Part shown: positions 16,399 through 25,034 of the stretch, in pieces
Layout of the letters: each line of letters begins with the position of its first letter
Position numbering within the stretch: the stretch's first letter is position 1
From: Fen-1258 sp964441505
GTDB lineage: Bacteria > Bacteroidota > Ignavibacteria > Ignavibacteriales > Melioribacteraceae
Direction of reading: 5' to 3'
Assembly: GCA_964441505.1 (NCBI GenBank)
Contig: CAYTUV010000019.1
Location: 1-64,000 of the forward strand
DNA: 64,000 nucleotides
Program-made: the position numbers and the translations under genes
The notes under the pieces: model-generated
What the model saw: the letters and a program-made list of their open reading frames with translations, nothing else
What the model was told of the DNA's origin: nothing
Database searches by the model: none

Positions 16399-17565
16399 AT
16401 GAGATTTAATATAAAATTCTTATCAATACTGCTGATAACTGCATTACTATTCTTTGGATGCGGCGAAAAGAAAAATGAAGAAACGAAAGAAGAGAAGAAA
16501 GAAGAAAAAGGTGAAATTGTTCTTTCTTCAAAAGCAATAAAAGAAACCGGAATTGAAACTATAACGGTGAAGAAAGAAGTGATAAGCGGAATTATTAAAG
16601 CGACGGCTAAACTAATTCCTAATCAAGATTATGAAGCGCAAGTCGGTTCTTTAGTTCAAGGCAGAGTTCACAAAGTATTTGTTAAGGAAGGTGATTTTGT
16701 AAAAGAAGGACAAGTGTTGATGCAGCTTGAAGGACTTGGAATTGGAGAGATCAAAGCATCTTACGTAAAAGCAAAAGCAAACCTGGAGTATTTTAAGAAT
16801 GCATTTGAAAGACAGAAATCATTGCTCGAACAAAACATCGGTTCGCAAAAATCGTTTCAAGAAGCAAAAGCAGAATATGAAAAAGCTCAGGCGGAATCTA
16901 TTGCCGAAAACAGAAAAATACATTCAATTGGTCTTAATCATGAAGACGTAGTTGTAGATTCTTTGCCGGAACATGTTGCTAGTTACCTGCCAATCAAATC
17001 TCCAATTAACGGAATTGTTACGGAAAGAAATGTTGTAATCGGTCAATTGGTTGAAGCGAATACAACAGCGTTCAAAATTATGAATACATCTATGTTATGG
17101 GCAGATGGACAGATCTATGAAAAAGATTTGACAAAACTGAACGGAAAACCGAAAATTGAATTTACAACTTCTGCTTATCCGAATGAAAGATTTAAGGGAG
17201 AAATAATTCTTGTCGGTCAAACTATTGATGAGCATTCACGAACAATTAAAGTAAGAGCGACACTTAACAATCCGGGCAACAGACTTAAACCGCAGATGTT
17301 TGGTGAAATGTTTATACCAATAAGCGGCAGCGTAAAAGGAATAGTTGTTCCGGGCGATGCCATTATTAAAGAAAACGGTAAAAGTTATCTGTTCACGGTT
17401 GCGAATGATTCGATATTCAAAAAGCAGCTTGTTGAAATCGGCGGCGAGCTTGGCGGTAAGGTTGAAATTAAAACTGGATTGAAAGAAGGAGATAAAATTG
17501 TATCTAAGGGTGTATTCTTCCTAAAATCAGAACTTCTCAAAGAAGCACTTGCAAAGGAGGAATAA
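16399..17565 (+). CDS. RND periplasmic adaptor (CusB/CzcB-like), cassette 2
   Basis: The start at 16399 is used because an ATG five bases upstream closes at once. The signal ends at a weak lipobox (FFGC, residue 21) followed by a Glu/Lys-rich linker. Lipoyl halves (GSLVQGRVHKVFVKEGD and IKSPINGIVTERNV) flank a helical hairpin, followed by barrel domains (HSRTIKVRATLNNPGNRLKPQMFGE). The stop codon directly abuts the pump ATG, so translation is coupled. It joins the inner-membrane pump to the outer channel. Confidence 0.88.
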   Translation: MRFNIKFLSILLITALLFFGCGEKKNEETKEEKKEEKGEIVLSSKAIKETGIETITVKKEVISGIIKATAKLIPNQDYEAQVGSLVQGRVHKVFVKEGDFVKEGQVLMQLEGLGIGEIKASYVKAKANLEYFKNAFERQKSLLEQNIGSQKSFQEAKAEYEKAQAESIAENRKIHSIGLNHEDVVVDSLPEHVASYLPIKSPINGIVTERNVVIGQLVEANTTAFKIMNTSMLWADGQIYEKDLTKLNGKPKIEFTTSAYPNERFKGEIILVGQTIDEHSRTIKVRATLNNPGNRLKPQMFGEMFIPISGSVKGIVVPGDAIIKENGKSYLFTVANDSIFKKQLVEIGGELGGKVEIKTGLKEGDKIVSKGVFFLKSELLKEALAKEE

Positions 17566-20500
17566 ATGATAGAAAGAATAATTCGTTTTTCGATAAAGCA
17601 AAAACTGCTTGTAATCTTTGCAATAATTTTACTAATAGCCGGCGGAATAGCAGCGCTCCGGATGCTGCCGATTGACGCCGTGCCGGATGTAACAAATATT
17701 CAAGTTCAGATTCTCACTTCATCGCCAACGCTTGCGCCGGTAGAGGTTGAGAGATACATAACATACCCCATTGAAGCGGCTATGAACGGTATTCCGGATG
17801 TTGAACAGATCCGTTCCGTCTCAAAGTTCGGTTTGTCTTTAGTTACAGTTGTATTTCATGAAAATGTGAATATTTATTTTGCCCGACAACTTGTGTTTGA
17901 ACGGTTGCAAACGGCAGCAGAAAATATTCCGCCGGAACTTGGTAAACCGAAATTGGGACCCACAAGCACTGGCTTAGGCGAAATTTATCAGTATGTTATT
18001 AAACCGGATGGTAAAGCAAAAAATGATTCCACAACCTTGATGGAGATGAGAACTCTTCAAGATTGGATTGCCAAGCGGCAGCTTCTCACAGTTCCCGGTG
18101 TGAATGAAGTAAACAGCTTTGGCGGTTTTGAGAAACAATATCAAGTCTTGATTGATCCGCAAAAATTGTTGAACTACAACTTAACATTGAGAGAAGTCTT
18201 TCAATCTGTATCAGAAAATAATGCGAATGCCGGCGGAGCTTACATTGAACACGCTAACGAACAATATCTTGTTCGTGGTGCGGGATTAGTTCAAAGCATT
18301 GAAGACATTAAAAACATTATTGTAAAAACGCAAGAAAACGGAACGCCGATTTATGTTCATAATGTTGCTGACGTTGAATTAGGACCGGCAATTAGGCAAG
18401 GCGCTGTTACGATGAATGGCGAAGGAGAAGTTACTGCCGGCATTGCTATGATGCTGAAAGGTGAAAACAGCCGCGCAGTAGTTGATAGAGTTAAACAGAA
18501 AATAGAGACAGTGAAAAAAGCTTTACCGGATAGCGTAAAGCTCGAACCGTTTTATGATAGAACCGATTTAGTGAACAAAACAATTCATACAGTAGAAAAA
18601 AATCTACTTGAAGGAGGCGTGCTTGTAGTTTTAATTCTCGTTTTACTTCTCTTCAATTTAAGAGGCGGCTTTATAGTTGCATCCGTAATTCCCCTTGCAA
18701 TGTTGTTTGCTGTAATTATGATGGTTGCAACGGGTGTATCTGGAAATTTGATGTCGCTCGGCGCTCTAGATTTCGGGCTGATAGTTGACGGCGCTGTTGT
18801 AATGGTCGAAAATGCAATTAGAAAACTGCACGAAAAGAAAAACGGAACGGGCAACACGGAAACTATTTTAGAATCGGCACTGGAGGTTGGAAGACCGGTT
18901 GTGTTTGCCGTTGGAATTATCATCATAGTTTATCTCCCGATAATGACGTTGACCGGAATAGAAGGGAAAATGTTTAAGCCAATGGCTTACACTGTAACTT
19001 ATGCTTTAATTGGCGCGCTGTTGTTGAGTTTAACATATGTGCCGGTAATGTCTGCAATTATGTTTAAGAAAAAAGTGAAAGAGAAAGAAAGTCCGGTAAT
19101 TACTTACGCAAAGAAATATTATGTTCCGCTTTTGAAAAGAATCTTGAATAAAAGATATGCCGTTGCCGGAATTGCAGCAGCTTTTGTAGCAATCAGCATT
19201 ATCATCTTTCCTTTTCTGGGAAGTGAATTTATACCGCAGCTTGATGAAGGAGCGATTGCAATTCAAGTGTTACGGCTTCCAAGCGCTTCGCTCAATACTG
19301 CTATTCAAACATCAACAATGATTGAAAAAGAGATAATGAAATTTCCAGAAGTTGCTTATGTAGTTACTAAAACCGGACGCGCTGAAATTGGAACAGATCC
19401 TATGGGTGTTGAGATGAGCGATGTTTTAATAGAGCTAAAACCAAAAGATGAATGGAAAAGCGGAATGTCCAAAGATGAATTAGTTAAGGCAATGGATAAA
19501 GAGCTTTCTAAACTTCCCGGAATGGGTTTTAGTTTTTCACAACCGATTCAGTTAAGAGTTGCCGAATTGATCTCTGGCGTTCGTTCCGATATTGCAATTA
19601 AATTATTTGGCGAGGACTTGGAAGTTCTGAAAGAAAAAGCTGAAGATATAGCAAAGGTAGTTTCAAAAATTGAAGGCGCTGCTGACGTGAAAGTTGAGCA
19701 AGTAACCGGTCTTCCGCAGCTTCAAATAAAAATTGACCGCTCTAAGATTTCGAGATACGGAGTAAATGTAGCGGATATTAACCAGATAATAGAAACAGCT
19801 ATTGGCGGAAAATCTACCGGCGAAGTGTTTGAAGGTGAAAAGAGATTTGACCTTGTTGTAAGATTCAAAGAAGAAGCGAGAAACAATGTTGATGTGATTA
19901 AGAATATTCTTGTTCCTACTCCAAACAGTTCGAGCATTCCTCTTAGCCAATTAGCTGATGTTTATATTGAAGAAGGCCCCGCACAAATAAGCCGCGAGCA
20001 CAGCCAGCGGAGAATTGTTGTTGAAGCGAATGTAAGAGAAAGAGATATCGGAAGTTTTGTTGAAGAAGCGCAGTTGAAACTTGATGAAACAATAAAACTG
20101 CCAACCGGTTATTATTTAGAATGGGGTGGCACGTTTGAAAATTTACAAAGCGCACGAACAAGATTAGCAATTGTTGTTCCGCTCTCACTATTTTTAATTT
20201 TCATTCTCTTATTTATCTCATTCGGCTCTGTTAAAAATGCACTTCTGATTTATACAGGTATTCCGTTTGCAATTGTCGGCGGCGTGTTCTCTCTTCTCAT
20301 TCGAGGAATGCACTTTAGCATTTCTGCCGGGGTTGGATTCATTGCGCTATTTGGAGTTGCCGTTTTAAATGGCGTGGTAATGGTATCATACATAAATCAA
20401 TTACGTCAAGAAGGAAAAACTTTAGAGGATGCTGTTGTTCAAGGCGCAGAGACAAGATTACGTCCCGTGTTAATGACCGCACTAGTTGCAAGTCTTGGGT

Positions 20501-20661
20501 TTATTCCAATGGCACTGTCAACCAGCGCGGGTGCTGAAGTTCAGCGACCGCTTGCAACAGTAGTAATCGGTGGCATAATAACTTCAACAATATTAACACT
20601 CTTTGTTTTACCAACACTTTATAAATGGTTTGAAGGAAAAAAGGTGGAACCGGAGTTATGA
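17566..20661 (+). CDS. Heavy-metal RND efflux pump, CzcA type, cassette 2
   Basis: The 1031-residue pump has the HME motif at D402-F-G-x3-D408-G-A-x3-VE415-N, the same positions as the characterised D402/D408/E415 of CzcA. That points to Zn/Co/Cd/Ni rather than Cu/Ag. It begins immediately after the adaptor stop with AAGGAGG upstream. The pump domain signature SGVRSDIAIKLFGEDL is also in the cassette 1 pump (AGVRSDVGVKVYGEDL). Its stop overlaps the next ATG (ATGA), which couples it to the GDCCVxC gene. Confidence 0.92.
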   Translation: MIERIIRFSIKQKLLVIFAIILLIAGGIAALRMLPIDAVPDVTNIQVQILTSSPTLAPVEVERYITYPIEAAMNGIPDVEQIRSVSKFGLSLVTVVFHENVNIYFARQLVFERLQTAAENIPPELGKPKLGPTSTGLGEIYQYVIKPDGKAKNDSTTLMEMRTLQDWIAKRQLLTVPGVNEVNSFGGFEKQYQVLIDPQKLLNYNLTLREVFQSVSENNANAGGAYIEHANEQYLVRGAGLVQSIEDIKNIIVKTQENGTPIYVHNVADVELGPAIRQGAVTMNGEGEVTAGIAMMLKGENSRAVVDRVKQKIETVKKALPDSVKLEPFYDRTDLVNKTIHTVEKNLLEGGVLVVLILVLLLFNLRGGFIVASVIPLAMLFAVIMMVATGVSGNLMSLGALDFGLIVDGAVVMVENAIRKLHEKKNGTGNTETILESALEVGRPVVFAVGIIIIVYLPIMTLTGIEGKMFKPMAYTVTYALIGALLLSLTYVPVMSAIMFKKKVKEKESPVITYAKKYYVPLLKRILNKRYAVAGIAAAFVAISIIIFPFLGSEFIPQLDEGAIAIQVLRLPSASLNTAIQTSTMIEKEIMKFPEVAYVVTKTGRAEIGTDPMGVEMSDVLIELKPKDEWKSGMSKDELVKAMDKELSKLPGMGFSFSQPIQLRVAELISGVRSDIAIKLFGEDLEVLKEKAEDIAKVVSKIEGAADVKVEQVTGLPQLQIKIDRSKISRYGVNVADINQIIETAIGGKSTGEVFEGEKRFDLVVRFKEEARNNVDVIKNILVPTPNSSSIPLSQLADVYIEEGPAQISREHSQRRIVVEANVRERDIGSFVEEAQLKLDETIKLPTGYYLEWGGTFENLQSARTRLAIVVPLSLFLIFILLFISFGSVKNALLIYTGIPFAIVGGVFSLLIRGMHFSISAGVGFIALFGVAVLNGVVMVSYINQLRQEGKTLEDAVVQGAETRLRPVLMTALVASLGFIPMALSTSAGAEVQRPLATVVIGGIITSTILTLFVLPTLYKWFEGKKVEPEL

Positions 20662-20876
20662 AAAACATTAACATAAAATCAAAAATCACGTGTCATTACT
20701 GCGGTTTTGAAAGTGAAGAAGAGATGCCGCTTTATGTGTGTGTGCATTTCTATGAGTGCAAATCTTGTAAGAAAATATTAAAGCCAAAAGAAGGCGAATG
20801 CTGTGTATTTTGTTCTTATGGTAGTGTTAAATGTCCGCCAAAACAGATTGAAGAAAACAACTATAAACAAATTTAA
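20658..20876 (+). CDS. GDCCVxC-family small Cys-rich protein
   Basis: The 72-residue protein carries CHYC (12-15), C28, CKSC (34-37) and GECCVFCSYGSVKCPP (46-61). This is the GDCCVxC domain with Asp replaced by Glu. The family is small, often linked to metal resistance, and some members carry selenocysteine at the last Cys of the box; here that position is a plain Cys (C52). With ten cysteines it is probably a zinc-ribbon-like metal-binding or redox protein in the cytosol. Translation is coupled to the pump through a 4-base overlap. Confidence 0.85.
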   Translation: MKNINIKSKITCHYCGFESEEEMPLYVCVHFYECKSCKKILKPKEGECCVFCSYGSVKCPPKQIEENNYKQI

Positions 20877-20887
20877 TAAGGAATAAG

Positions 20888-21229
20888 ATGAAAGAGATAA
20901 AAGCAATAATACAGCCCTTTATGCTAACCAAAGTAGTAACAGCCCTTCATAAAATTGAAGGGCTTCCCGGTGTAACAATCTCGGAAATTAAAAGCTGCGG
21001 CAGATGCAAGACAAAAGAAGTAAAAGAAAAAATTGCAGATGGAATTATTGAATACACAGCTAAAGTAAAGATTGAAATTGTTGTTGAAGATAAGTTGGCA
21101 GAGAAAGTTGTTACTATAATCCAAGAAAATGCACACACCGGCAATCCGGGGGATGGAAAAATATTTATCTACTCGGTTGAAGACATTGTTCGGATAAGAA
21201 CAAATGAAAGAGGTGAAGGAGCGATATAA
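20888..21229 (+). CDS. PII-family signalling protein linked to metal efflux, with T-loop CxxC, cassette 2
   Basis: Like its 13473 paralogue it has MKEIKAII, HTGNPGDGKIF and RTNERG and lacks the Tyr51 region. It differs in carrying C37-G-R-C40 at the start of the T-loop, where the cassette 1 copy has GFGKSR. A CxxC in the loop that contacts target proteins could let metal or thiol state control binding. It lies between the GDCCVxC and CcmE-like genes. A nitrogen role is unlikely for lack of amtB or glnA. Confidence 0.85.
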   Translation: MKEIKAIIQPFMLTKVVTALHKIEGLPGVTISEIKSCGRCKTKEVKEKIADGIIEYTAKVKIEIVVEDKLAEKVVTIIQENAHTGNPGDGKIFIYSVEDIVRIRTNERGEGAI

Positions 21230-21249
21230 TTGAAACGAAAGATGAACTT

Positions 21250-21597
21250 ATGAGAATATCAAAATTAATTTTTCCAGCAATGGTAGCAGTGGTCCTTGCA
21301 GTAATTTATTTCACATATTTTGTACCGACAAAGGAATTAGACTCATTCGACAAATTTACTCCGGGTAGTGAAATTAACCAGCGAGTAAATGCTGCCGTTG
21401 TCAAGTCGAAAGGATTTGAAAGAGATGCAAACGGCGGCATTGTTTCCTTTTATGCAACAGATAAAAATAATGTTGAATTAAAAATTACGTTTCACGAACC
21501 GGCTCCGGAGGAAATAGTTAATGCAGAAGTTGTTGAAATACTCGGGCACATGCACGGAAGTAACTTCACTGCGGCAAGTGTTTTTGTTCTAAAATGA
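21250..21597 (+). CDS. CcmE-like OB-fold membrane-anchored protein without the haem-ligand tail, cassette 2
   Basis: This 115-residue paralogue of 13811-14158 has an anchor helix (residues 6-25), then an OB-fold containing KGFERDANGGI, FYATDKNNVELKITF and LGHMHGSNFTAASV. It ends ...VFVLK, again just where CcmE would continue into its haem-binding tail. Both copies share GH(L/M)HG, with two His that may replace the lost ligand. It follows the PII gene by 20 bases. It is probably periplasmic and tied to the pump; the function is unknown. Confidence 0.75.
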   Translation: MRISKLIFPAMVAVVLAVIYFTYFVPTKELDSFDKFTPGSEINQRVNAAVVKSKGFERDANGGIVSFYATDKNNVELKITFHEPAPEEIVNAEVVEILGHMHGSNFTAASVFVLK

Positions 21598-21619
21598 TTA
21601 AAAATAGATTGAAGCAATT

Positions 21620-21700
21620 ATGAAAAAATATCAGCTAAAAAATATATACTGCGCTTTGGGTGCGGCGAACATAACACTTTTCTTTCTCATGCGTCTGTAG
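21620..21700 (+). pseudogene. N-terminal stub of a P1B metal ATPase
   Basis: The 26 codons MKKYQLKNIYCALGAANI... align with the start of the ATPase at 28759 (MKKYQLKNIDCASCAAKI...), also at DNA level. The CxxC metal site is destroyed and the frame ends in TAG. A pump of the same type therefore once followed cassette 2, and it was deleted to the point where the ECF sigma gene now begins. Confidence 0.7.
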
Positions 21701-21710
21701 GAATTAGAAA

Positions 21711-22289
21711 ATGAAATCAGTTAACAAAGATTTAGATGGTGATATACTTCTTCAACTTTTAGTAGATGTTAAAGCTAATGACACCAAAGCTATAGGTAAA
21801 CTTTGTGATCACTTTCTTCCAAAGGTGTACCGTTTTATTTACTACCGTGTCAAGAAGATCGAAGATGCCGAAGACTTGACAAGTGAAGTATGCCTTAGGG
21901 TGCTTCAATCGATTCAGGAACAAAAAGGGTCATTTCACGCATGGATTTATCGTATCGCTTCTAACATGATTACGGACCACTATCGTCGCCGTGCGGTACG
22001 ATCAACTGTTAAGTCGATAGGAGATTCAATTGAAGAAATAGATGATCATAGTAATACAGCGATTGAGTTGCTCGAACAGCAAGAACTACGGCAAAACTTA
22101 AGCCAACTGACAGAAGAACAACAACAAGTTATCGCATTGAAATTCGTTGAAGGATATGGAACCGATGAGATAGCAGATTTGCTTGGAAAGTCCACGGGGG
22201 CTGTTCGGGCAATTCAATTTAGAGCATTAACTACAATGCGAACTATGTTTAACGAAGAAGGACAGCGACGAAATGAAGGGAAAAATTAA
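21711..22289 (+). CDS. ECF-type RNA polymerase sigma factor
   Basis: The 192-residue protein has sigma region 2 (LPKVYRFIYYRVKKIEDAEDLTSEVCLRVL, with WIYRIASNMITDHYRRR for -10 recognition) and region 4 (LTEEQQQVIALKFVEGYGTDEIADLLGKSTGAVRAIQFRAL). It directs RNA polymerase to a stress regulon. The next gene starts on the base after its stop and encodes a DUF5667 membrane protein likely to act as its anti-sigma factor. The targets may include the envelope-stress genes that follow. Confidence 0.92.
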   Translation: MKSVNKDLDGDILLQLLVDVKANDTKAIGKLCDHFLPKVYRFIYYRVKKIEDAEDLTSEVCLRVLQSIQEQKGSFHAWIYRIASNMITDHYRRRAVRSTVKSIGDSIEEIDDHSNTAIELLEQQELRQNLSQLTEEQQQVIALKFVEGYGTDEIADLLGKSTGAVRAIQFRALTTMRTMFNEEGQRRNEGKN

Positions 22290-23174
22290 ATGGAACAAGA
22301 CATTGAATTGATTTTAGATATTTGTATTGATGAAATGCACAAAGGAAAAAGTATTGAGGAATGCTTAGCAGAATATTCTCAATACGCCAGCCAACTAAAA
22401 CCTTTGTTGCAACTTGTTGAGCACATTGAGGCTTTGCCTCAACCAGCGCCTTCACCCGAAGCGATATCATCAACTTTGATCAACATCGGTAAAGAAATTG
22501 CACAGCTTACTATAACTTCAGAAACACCCGTTGTGCGTGGGAAGAAACGAAAAACAATTTCTTTTTTCAATATTTTCCAGAAACCGAAGTTAATGTGGGC
22601 ATTCAGCGCTGCTCTTTTATTTCTTGTTGTTCTTTTTAGCGCCGCAACGATTTCTGCAAACAGCGTTCCCGGCGATATCCTGTATCCTCTGAAGTTAGCA
22701 ACGGAGAAAGTAAAGTTCCTGCTCACATTTGATTCAGAGAAGAAAGCAGAACTTCGGCTGACGTTCTCTGACAAGCGTCTGCAAGAAATGATCGCGGTCT
22801 TCCAGCAGTCCAATAGGCTTGATACGACATTGTTGAAGGCTATGCTTGATGAAGCAAAATTAGCTTTAGAGGGAAATGAAATACCAACTGATAAAGCGTC
22901 TATCTTTGCAGCCAAACTAAGTCACGTTAATGCTTATCAAAAAGATGTGCTGGAGAAAATTCGTCCTCGCGTTAATCCATCAAGCCGCCAAATTGTTGAT
23001 GAGGCAATCAATATGTGCGATATGCGCAGCCGCTGGATGAGAAAAATGACGAACGAAGAGTATGATAGTTCCCCCGGAGAATCGGATTCGACTCCTTCAA
23101 AACAACTGCCCCATCAATCGAAGCAAAAGTCAAAGAAGTTACAATGGGGACCGGGGTGCGATTGGATGAGATGA
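22290..23174 (+). CDS. DUF5667-type membrane protein, probable anti-sigma partner
   Basis: The N-terminal cytosolic part (residues 1-100) includes ECLAEYSQYASQLKPLLQLV, the usual opening of proteins paired with ECF sigma factors. One transmembrane helix lies at about residues 105-124, then VPGDILYPLKLATEKVKFLLTFD, the DUF5667 signature, in the periplasm. The C-terminus is Ser/Lys/Pro-rich. It is abutted to the sigma gene. Anti-sigma activity is inferred from this layout. Confidence 0.8.
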   Translation: MEQDIELILDICIDEMHKGKSIEECLAEYSQYASQLKPLLQLVEHIEALPQPAPSPEAISSTLINIGKEIAQLTITSETPVVRGKKRKTISFFNIFQKPKLMWAFSAALLFLVVLFSAATISANSVPGDILYPLKLATEKVKFLLTFDSEKKAELRLTFSDKRLQEMIAVFQQSNRLDTTLLKAMLDEAKLALEGNEIPTDKASIFAAKLSHVNAYQKDVLEKIRPRVNPSSRQIVDEAINMCDMRSRWMRKMTNEEYDSSPGESDSTPSKQLPHQSKQKSKKLQWGPGCDWMR

Positions 23175-23278
23175 AATCAACAGCATAACGCTTCTCTATG
23201 TAGTGCGTCTTTATGTGTGAGGATTATAATTTATAATCCATTTAACAAAATCACACAACAACATTAAGGAGAAAAATC

Positions 23279-23782
23279 ATGTTTACCAAACACAAGAAAC
23301 TTGCTCTAATTGTTCCGCTACTTGGAACAATCATGCTGCTTTCGTTATTCTCAAGTTCAGCCACAGCACAAGGTATGGGGCGCTGTATGAGCGGCTCTGA
23401 TGCGTGGTGGTCGAATTCCAATGTCCCAGCTAAGTACCAGTTGTCCCCTGAACAAATAACTAAGATCAGAGAGATACGTTCTCAATATGATGACGAAATC
23501 ATCCCTTTGCAAAGAGAACTTCGTTCACTGAGAATGGAAGCAAGAGGTTATGCTTCCCGTTCTGATGCTGAAATAGGAAAGATCAAATCGTACAGGAAAG
23601 ATATTAACAATCTTGGTGACAAGATTGAAGATATACGCTTGGAAGCCAGAGCAGAGGTCAATAAGGTTCTCACCAAAGAACAACGAATATATTTTGGCGA
23701 TAACTTTGGTTGGTGGGATATGGACGGTGGTATGATGAGCAATATGGGAAGTGACATGGGCATGCGCGATATGTGCCGATGA
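23279..23782 (+). CDS. Spy/CpxP/ZraP-like periplasmic protein (LTxxQ motifs)
   Basis: A signal peptide (ending ATAQ) is followed by an all-helical domain with two LTxxQ-like motifs (LSPEQITKI near residue 58 and LTKEQRIYF near 135). This is as in the Spy/CpxP/ZraP family of periplasmic chaperones and zinc-responsive sensors. The tail is rich in Met, Gly and Asp (MDGGMMSNMGSDMGM). AAGGAG precedes the ATG. It lies downstream of the ECF pair and is a natural target of it in metal or envelope stress. Confidence 0.85.
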   Translation: MFTKHKKLALIVPLLGTIMLLSLFSSSATAQGMGRCMSGSDAWWSNSNVPAKYQLSPEQITKIREIRSQYDDEIIPLQRELRSLRMEARGYASRSDAEIGKIKSYRKDINNLGDKIEDIRLEARAEVNKVLTKEQRIYFGDNFGWWDMDGGMMSNMGSDMGMRDMCR

Positions 23783-23820
23783 TATCCGAATCCAACGAAT
23801 AGTAATATGAGAATAACAAT

Positions 23821-23852
23821 GAGAGGGCGGATAATATTGCTTCCTCCCTCTC
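23821..23852 (+). terminator. Hairpin after the Spy-like gene
   Basis: GAGAGGG pairs with CCCTCTC around an 18-base loop, 40 bases after the stop. The T-rich tract is weak, so it may be a leaky terminator or an mRNA 3' stabiliser. Confidence 0.4.
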
Positions 23853-23876
23853 AATATTCAGAAAGGAGATTAAGCG

Positions 23877-24398
23877 ATGGAATCTTTTCTTTACACAATC
23901 AACTTAGCTGTTCACAATTTGCTTCTCGTAGCTTGTGCTGCGGCACCATTTTATCAACTCAGGATGGTTTACAAGAGAGCGAAATTTGGAAAGAAGATAT
24001 ATTACGAAATGGATAGTTTGATGGAAGAAATTCTGAGTCAGCAACCCCGCCTCTGTTTCTGGTTTATTATCGGTTTAATTGTTACAGGTTTTGCTTTCCC
24101 AATGATTTATTATGGCTTTCACGGTGAATTTCAACAGCGACCAGCATTGGTCTATTGGGCACTTTCCATGAAAACCTTTTTAGTTTTCGTAGGATTCGGG
24201 ATTGTCAGTTATGGGATGTTTGTAATTGACAAACAGATACAAGAAATATTCAAAACGTTCAAGCAAGATGAGCAGCCACCTGCCGATGTTTTGGAGAAAT
24301 TTTTTGCTCTTCGAACTAAAAGAAGAAAATTTTGCACCGTGTGTTTAGTTCTGGCTATTGCGATACTGGTCATAAGTCCAATACTCAGTTTTTATTGA
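23877..24398 (+). CDS. Four-helix inner-membrane protein of unknown function
   Basis: The 173-residue protein has four predicted transmembrane helices (about residues 7-25, 60-80, 95-115 and 152-172), with His and Tyr inside the first segment (AVHNLLL) and a charged cytosolic loop before the last helix. GAAAGGAG precedes the ATG. Its size and topology recall small cytochrome-like or CopD-like membrane proteins, but no specific family is recognised. It lies between the Spy-like and DUF5683-like genes. Confidence 0.6.
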   Translation: MESFLYTINLAVHNLLLVACAAAPFYQLRMVYKRAKFGKKIYYEMDSLMEEILSQQPRLCFWFIIGLIVTGFAFPMIYYGFHGEFQQRPALVYWALSMKTFLVFVGFGIVSYGMFVIDKQIQEIFKTFKQDEQPPADVLEKFFALRTKRRKFCTVCLVLAIAILVISPILSFY

Positions 24399-24415
24399 AG
24401 AGGAGAAAAACGAAC

Positions 24416-24943
24416 ATGAAAAAAATCATTACATCGACAAGTCCAACCCGCCACCTTTTTATTTTTGTGGGGTTGCTTTTTGTGTACTCATACAATGCGA
24501 ATGCCCAGTGCTCTTATTGGGGAATGGGAAGTCATGACATTGCGGGTTCTCACTCTTATATAAATCCAGCGACTGCGGCTTTACTCTCTTTGCAGCCGCT
24601 GCCAATAGCTGCGGGAAATTTTTATACCGGTGATTGGGGAAGAGGGACTTTATACTCTGCAGTAGAATTAGCACTATTTATTCCAGGAATGATTTTAGTG
24701 ATTGACAATTCTGATTGGGGACACCGCCGCGATGATGTTTACTATAACACTTCCTACAGCAACACTAATTGGACAAAAGCAGAGCGGGATCGCTTTTATT
24801 ATTTGCTGGCTGGTTACATTGTGGTAAAAATAATTAGTGCATTTGATGCCGGGTATTCTGCAGAGTGGCACAACACAAATTATGCTCTTAAATATGATGA
24901 ACAGAGTAAGTCGCTCTCGCTCGCATTTAGATATTCGTTTTAA
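24416..24943 (+). CDS. Secreted/envelope protein, paralogue of 4581-5072
   Basis: Start 24416 follows GAGGAG and opens a signal peptide ending NANAQ. Blocks AALLSLQPLP, NFYTGDWGRG, a hydrophobic helix and YYLLAGYIVVKIISAFDAGYSAEW match the earlier paralogue nearly residue for residue, while the N-terminal linker differs. It resembles the DUF5683-like class. The function is unknown. Its duplication inside the metal island suggests a role in the envelope there. Confidence 0.6.
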   Translation: MKKIITSTSPTRHLFIFVGLLFVYSYNANAQCSYWGMGSHDIAGSHSYINPATAALLSLQPLPIAAGNFYTGDWGRGTLYSAVELALFIPGMILVIDNSDWGHRRDDVYYNTSYSNTNWTKAERDRFYYLLAGYIVVKIISAFDAGYSAEWHNTNYALKYDEQSKSLSLAFRYSF

Positions 24944-25034
24944 CATTGGCTGGATTGGTATATTATTTAACAAACAATGTGAGGGCGGAGTAAACTAACT
25001 CTGCTCTCTAAACTTAATAGAAGGAGAAATTACA

